64,000 nucleotides of DNA from Paenibacillus sp. JDR-2 (GTDB lineage: Bacteria; Bacillota; Bacilli; Paenibacillales; Paenibacillaceae): positions 6,609,501-6,673,500 of the forward strand of contig NC_012914.1 of NCBI RefSeq assembly GCF_000023585.1. The letters are read 5' to 3'. Made by a program: the position numbers and the translations under genes. Positions within the stretch are counted from its first letter, which is position 1, and every line of letters starts with the position of its first letter. The notes under the pieces were generated by a model. It ran no database searches, was not told where the DNA came from, and saw only the letters and a program-made list of their open reading frames with translations. Shown in pieces: positions 60,827-64,000 of the stretch.

Positions 60827-63049
60827 TTACCTCAACCGCGACTCCGTCAGCTTGAACTGGCCGACCAGCTGCTGCAAGAACTTCGTGATCGACTCTACGC
60901 TCTCCGAGGTTTGGCGTACGCTGTCCATCTCTCCGATCAGCTCCTGCACCTTGCCCTCCACATCGGAGGAGACCTTGCGGTTCTCCATGCTGACAAGGGC
61001 AATCCGTTCCATCAGATTCACCACTTCGTCTACGACCTGCGATTTCCGGCTGTCCTCGCTTTGCGCCGTCTGCAGCGTGCTGGCTGCGGCCGCAACCAGC
61101 TGCGTGCCTTCCTCGACGACCTTTGTTCCTTCGTCCATCGACGCGTAAGCCTGCTTCGCTTCATCATAGATTTGATGCGTAATCTGATGCACTTCCTCCG
61201 TGGAACGGCGGGTCATATCCGCCAGCTTGCGGATTTCCGAAGCTACAACGGCAAAGCCGCGTCCCTGCTCGCCAACGCGTGCCGCCTCGATGGAGGCATT
61301 TAACGCAAGCAAATTCGTTTGCGCCGAAATCTCCTCGATAACCTGCAGAACGCCGCGAATCTCTTCAACCGTGTGCATAAACCGGCGGATCGTATCATTC
61401 GTGTCTCCGACTTTCGTAGAGATATGCTGCATTTTATCCCCGATCCGGTCTACTTCCGATTGCGCCACGGCAATCTGCTCGGCAGCCTGCAGCTCCAGGA
61501 GACGCAGCGTATCCCTCATCTCGTCGGCGGAATGCTTCGCCATATCGATATCCTTCAGCTGGTTGCGGATGCTTCCGATCATATCGCCAACTTTACGGCT
61601 TACCCGCTCCGTCGACTTCGCGGTAACGGCGGCCGACTCATTCATGACATTTTGGCTGGAGAGTACGTCCGATGCGGCCAGCTTCACCTTCAGCATAATT
61701 CCCTCGAGCGAGTCAATCATGTTATTAATCCATTTGGCAAGCTCTCTCGTCTCATCGTTGTCGAACTTGGCAGGTTCAAGACGCTGCGTTAAATCCCCTT
61801 TGCCCTCCGCGTTAATACGGATAAACCGGTTGATTCGCCGCAAGTTGCGGACAACCCGGCGGGATTCCTTCCGCTGCACGGCACCGGCAACAAACTGTCC
61901 GAACACTAAAGTCCATACGCCTGCTGCCGCCGCAGTTACCCATACCGGAGCTGCCGAGGCGAGAACCGCCACCAGCACCGCTGCCAGCACGGCCTGAATG
62001 AGCGTCTGCAACAGCTGAAGCTTGCTGAAGCGCCAGCGGATGCTGCGAATCCGGTACACCTCTTCCAGGTCGCCTTCGCACATCATCCCCCATACGTCCG
62101 GGCAATGCGGCATCTGCAGCGTTACGCCCTTCCCGATAACCGGGATATGACGGTAATCCGAATAGCCGGGGAATTCCACAAACAGGTTGCTGCCGTTATC
62201 AATCGTGCTGCGGACACCGGGATGAAGCTCGCCCGTAGCCGGATCCGTAAAGATGATCTCCAGCTCCGTATGCTCCTTGATCGAGACCATTCCCCAGTCG
62301 GTCGTAACCCCGTCCTTCAAATTCTCGCCAAACGTAAACGTCCGGTCCTCAAAGCGGCTTCGCGACAACGCGGTTCCAAGCGCGATATGCTGATTCAATT
62401 GCGGCTTCGCCATAAAAATATAGTTATCGCCCGAGTCCGGATAGACGTGCCCGGATTCCCGCTGGATCAGATCCCCCAGCACATCGTTCGGAACCCGACC
62501 GCATAACGTCCCTGCATATTCTCCATTCACTAGAAGGGGATAGATGAAGAGCAGGGTCATTTTATCGTGGAAAGAGGAGGATCTTGGCCCCAGGCTTAAC
62601 GTAACCGGGTCGCCGTAGGGTCCGTACAAGCACGGCCGCGGTTTGCCGCCAGCTTTGGCATAGTTAAGACCCGGTTCAATCATGCTGCCGCTGCCATAGA
62701 CCGTCCCTTTATGTTTCTCGTATGTTGAGACCAGAACCTGTCCTTCCCGATCAAGCAGGAACAGCTCTGTCCAGTCATTCCCTCTGGTATATGTACGTTC
62801 GAGCAGACGGGTAATAACCAGCTTTTGCTCTTCCTGATGCACCGGTTTGCCATCTACGGATACCGCCGCTATCTGCTCCGACAGCCGCTCGATATATCCC
62901 CAATATTCATGAGCCCAAGAAGTAAGCAGCTCTTTACGCGTCTCTGCAATGCCTTCGAAGATCTGTTCAACGTCTTTCTTCATTCCATGATTCAAGCTCC
63001 ATGAGACCCAAAGCGGCAGTCCTTTTTTTGTACCCAGCCAGTCGAACAT
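60827..63049 (-). CDS. methyl-accepting chemotaxis protein with an N-terminal sensor lacking a membrane anchor
   Basis: 740 residues from ATG 63049, six bases after GGGGG. The N-terminal part (about 1-335) is a sensor region with Cache/PAS-like strands (WTELFLLDREGQVLVST, ... LNYAKAGG) but no membrane helix before it. Two close hydrophobic helices (about 345-385) come next, then a HAMP-like part (NRFIRINAEGKGDLTQRL) and the signalling domain with the hairpin tip EEISAQTNLLALNASIEAARVGEQGRGFAVVASEIRKLA. As written, both ends would lie in the cytoplasm. Signal bound is unknown. Confidence 0.88.
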   Translation of the reverse strand: MFDWLGTKKGLPLWVSWSLNHGMKKDVEQIFEGIAETRKELLTSWAHEYWGYIERLSEQIAAVSVDGKPVHQEEQKLVITRLLERTYTRGNDWTELFLLDREGQVLVSTYEKHKGTVYGSGSMIEPGLNYAKAGGKPRPCLYGPYGDPVTLSLGPRSSSFHDKMTLLFIYPLLVNGEYAGTLCGRVPNDVLGDLIQRESGHVYPDSGDNYIFMAKPQLNQHIALGTALSRSRFEDRTFTFGENLKDGVTTDWGMVSIKEHTELEIIFTDPATGELHPGVRSTIDNGSNLFVEFPGYSDYRHIPVIGKGVTLQMPHCPDVWGMMCEGDLEEVYRIRSIRWRFSKLQLLQTLIQAVLAAVLVAVLASAAPVWVTAAAAGVWTLVFGQFVAGAVQRKESRRVVRNLRRINRFIRINAEGKGDLTQRLEPAKFDNDETRELAKWINNMIDSLEGIMLKVKLAASDVLSSQNVMNESAAVTAKSTERVSRKVGDMIGSIRNQLKDIDMAKHSADEMRDTLRLLELQAAEQIAVAQSEVDRIGDKMQHISTKVGDTNDTIRRFMHTVEEIRGVLQVIEEISAQTNLLALNASIEAARVGEQGRGFAVVASEIRKLADMTRRSTEEVHQITHQIYDEAKQAYASMDEGTKVVEEGTQLVAAAASTLQTAQSEDSRKSQVVDEVVNLMERIALVSMENRKVSSDVEGKVQELIGEMDSVRQTSESVESITKFLQQLVGQFKLTESRLR

Positions 63050-63195
63050 GTGCATCCCCCATATCCTGGTCATCTAGTTATTATGTCATATATACTAACA
63101 TATGAACTGATAAAATTTGATAGATATGTAAGGTATTTTTCGCCATTTTGTATAATTTTTTAAACATTTTTGTTACATAAGCACTAAATGCGTCG

Positions 63196-63243
63196 AAAAA
63201 AGGCCGCCCTAAGGCTCATATAACGAGCCTTAGGACAGCCTTC
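63196..63243 (-). terminator. terminator of the FecCD permease gene
   Basis: AAGGC.GTCCTAAGGCTC / GAGCCTTAGG.C.GCCTT hairpin followed on the minus strand by T6. Confidence 0.92.
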
Positions 63244-63256
63244 CTTCCATAACCTT

Positions 63257-64000
63257 CTATTTTTTACCAGAACGATACATCAGATACATAAAATACGGCG
63301 CTCCGATGACCGCCGCGACCAGTCCGGAGGGCAGCTCTTTGGGAGCAAGCAGCGACCGTCCCATCGTATCGGCGAGGACCAGCAGCAAAGCCCCGAGCAA
63401 AGCCGTTAAAGGAACTAGCTTGCGGTATTTCGGCCCAACCAGCATTCGAGTCATGTGAGGCGCGATCAATCCGATAAAACCAATCGAGCCTACCGTCGCA
63501 ACAGCCGCTGCGGCCATGGCAACGCCAACTCCGCCGATGACCAGACGTGTCCGGTCAACGCGAAGGCCCAGATTCGTAACGGTTGCATCCGAGAATTGAA
63601 GTACATCCACCTTGCGGGCCAGATACCAGGCGACTGGCAGCAGGACAATCGGCCAGAACACCAGCTGCCAGAAGTCATCCCAGTTGCGCGCATAAGTCGT
63701 ACCGGATAACCATACGAGAGCAGATGCCAATGTCAGTTTCATACGGATAACGAGCACCTGAACGATTGCGCTGGCCATCGAAGAGACGGCAAGACCAATC
63801 AGGGCGACAACCGACGGATTAAAGGAGCTTTTCCGCCCAAGCAGGAACACGATTACCGCTGCGCTTACCGCGCCAATAAAAGCACCCGCAGGCAGCCATT
63901 GCACCGATATCTGCGTAAATACGGCAAGCATCAGCATAGCCCCAACGCTAGCGCCGCCTGTTACGCCGATAATAGACGGATCCGCCAGCGGGTTCCGGAC
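63257..64000 (-). CDS. FecCD-family iron-siderophore ABC permease (5' end outside the window)
   Basis: The last 248 codons are present; the frame is open to the right edge. The first visible residues, RNPLADPSIIGVTGGASVGAM, are the family signature near the first third of such permeases. At least six helices follow, and GFIGLIAPHMTRMLVGPKYRKLVPLTALLGALLLVLADTMGR with ELPSGLVAAVIGAPYF at the end are typical of FecCD/FhuB/BtuC permeases. Substrate is probably a ferric siderophore; cobalamin or haem are possible. The partner genes lie outside the window. Confidence 0.92.
   Translation of the reverse strand, partial: VRNPLADPSIIGVTGGASVGAMLMLAVFTQISVQWLPAGAFIGAVSAAVIVFLLGRKSSFNPSVVALIGLAVSSMASAIVQVLVIRMKLTLASALVWLSGTTYARNWDDFWQLVFWPIVLLPVAWYLARKVDVLQFSDATVTNLGLRVDRTRLVIGGVGVAMAAAAVATVGSIGFIGLIAPHMTRMLVGPKYRKLVPLTALLGALLLVLADTMGRSLLAPKELPSGLVAAVIGAPYFMYLMYRSGKK

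Overview
The window reads as chromosomal DNA of an endospore-forming, flagellated, S-layer-bearing Firmicute of the Paenibacillus type. Grounds seen directly: an alpha/beta small acid-soluble spore protein, spoIID/spoIIQ/spoIIID, mbl with two flagellar rod genes, degS-degU, four proteins with S-layer homology (SLH) domains, csaB, and an 11-gene complex I operon without nuoEFG. Nearly all genes lie on the minus strand. No tRNA, rRNA, CRISPR, phage or IS gene was recognised.

Layout. 1-2.5 kb: 5' part of comFA (runs off the left edge), a small membrane-anchored protein, and a lone plus-strand gene for a nuclease-fold plus winged-helix protein. 2.5-3.1 kb: a 125-bp tandem array of paired palindromes. 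3.1-5.2 kb: an unassigned structured RNA candidate, degU and degS. 5.3-13.3 kb: a phosphodiester glycosidase-like secreted protein, a second palindrome array and a giant SLH protein. 13.4-15.2 kb: metK with an attenuator-like leader, and ssp. 15.3-25.5 kb: two unrecognised exported proteins, the probable main S-layer protein and another SLH protein. 25.8-31 kb: tagO, tagA, csaB and a DUF5693 membrane protein. 31-45.9 kb: pgcA, fabZ, pgsA, an EpuA-type protein, flhP, flhO, mbl, spoIIID, spoIIQ, spoIID, a MacAB-like efflux trio, murA and a DUF1146 gene. 46-48.8 kb: a subtilisin with three SLH domains. 48.9-50.1 kb: a third palindrome array plus a second palindrome family. 50.1-60.4 kb: nuoABCDHIJKLMN (transcribed A to N). 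60.8-64 kb: a chemoreceptor and the 3' part of a FecCD permease.

How the genes fit together. TagO starts wall polymer on undecaprenyl phosphate, TagA adds the next sugar, and CsaB adds the pyruvate ketal that SLH domains bind. The window therefore encodes both the anchor and four anchored proteins. The murA-spoIID-spoIIQ-spoIIID-mbl-flhO-flhP order is the classic Bacillus order, interrupted by an inserted efflux trio. Promoter-like sites for sigma E, F and D precede spoIIID, spoIIQ and flhO.

The strongest unexplained signal is a dispersed intergenic repeat at three loci. Its 125-bp unit holds two 23-nt palindromes whose centres alternate by 52 and 73 bp (5 and 7 helical turns), so every site faces the same side of the DNA. 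A second palindrome family with a different sequence keeps the 73 and 52 spacing. One array starts 18 bp after the nuclease/winged-helix gene, which suggests, but does not show, that the protein and the sites belong together.
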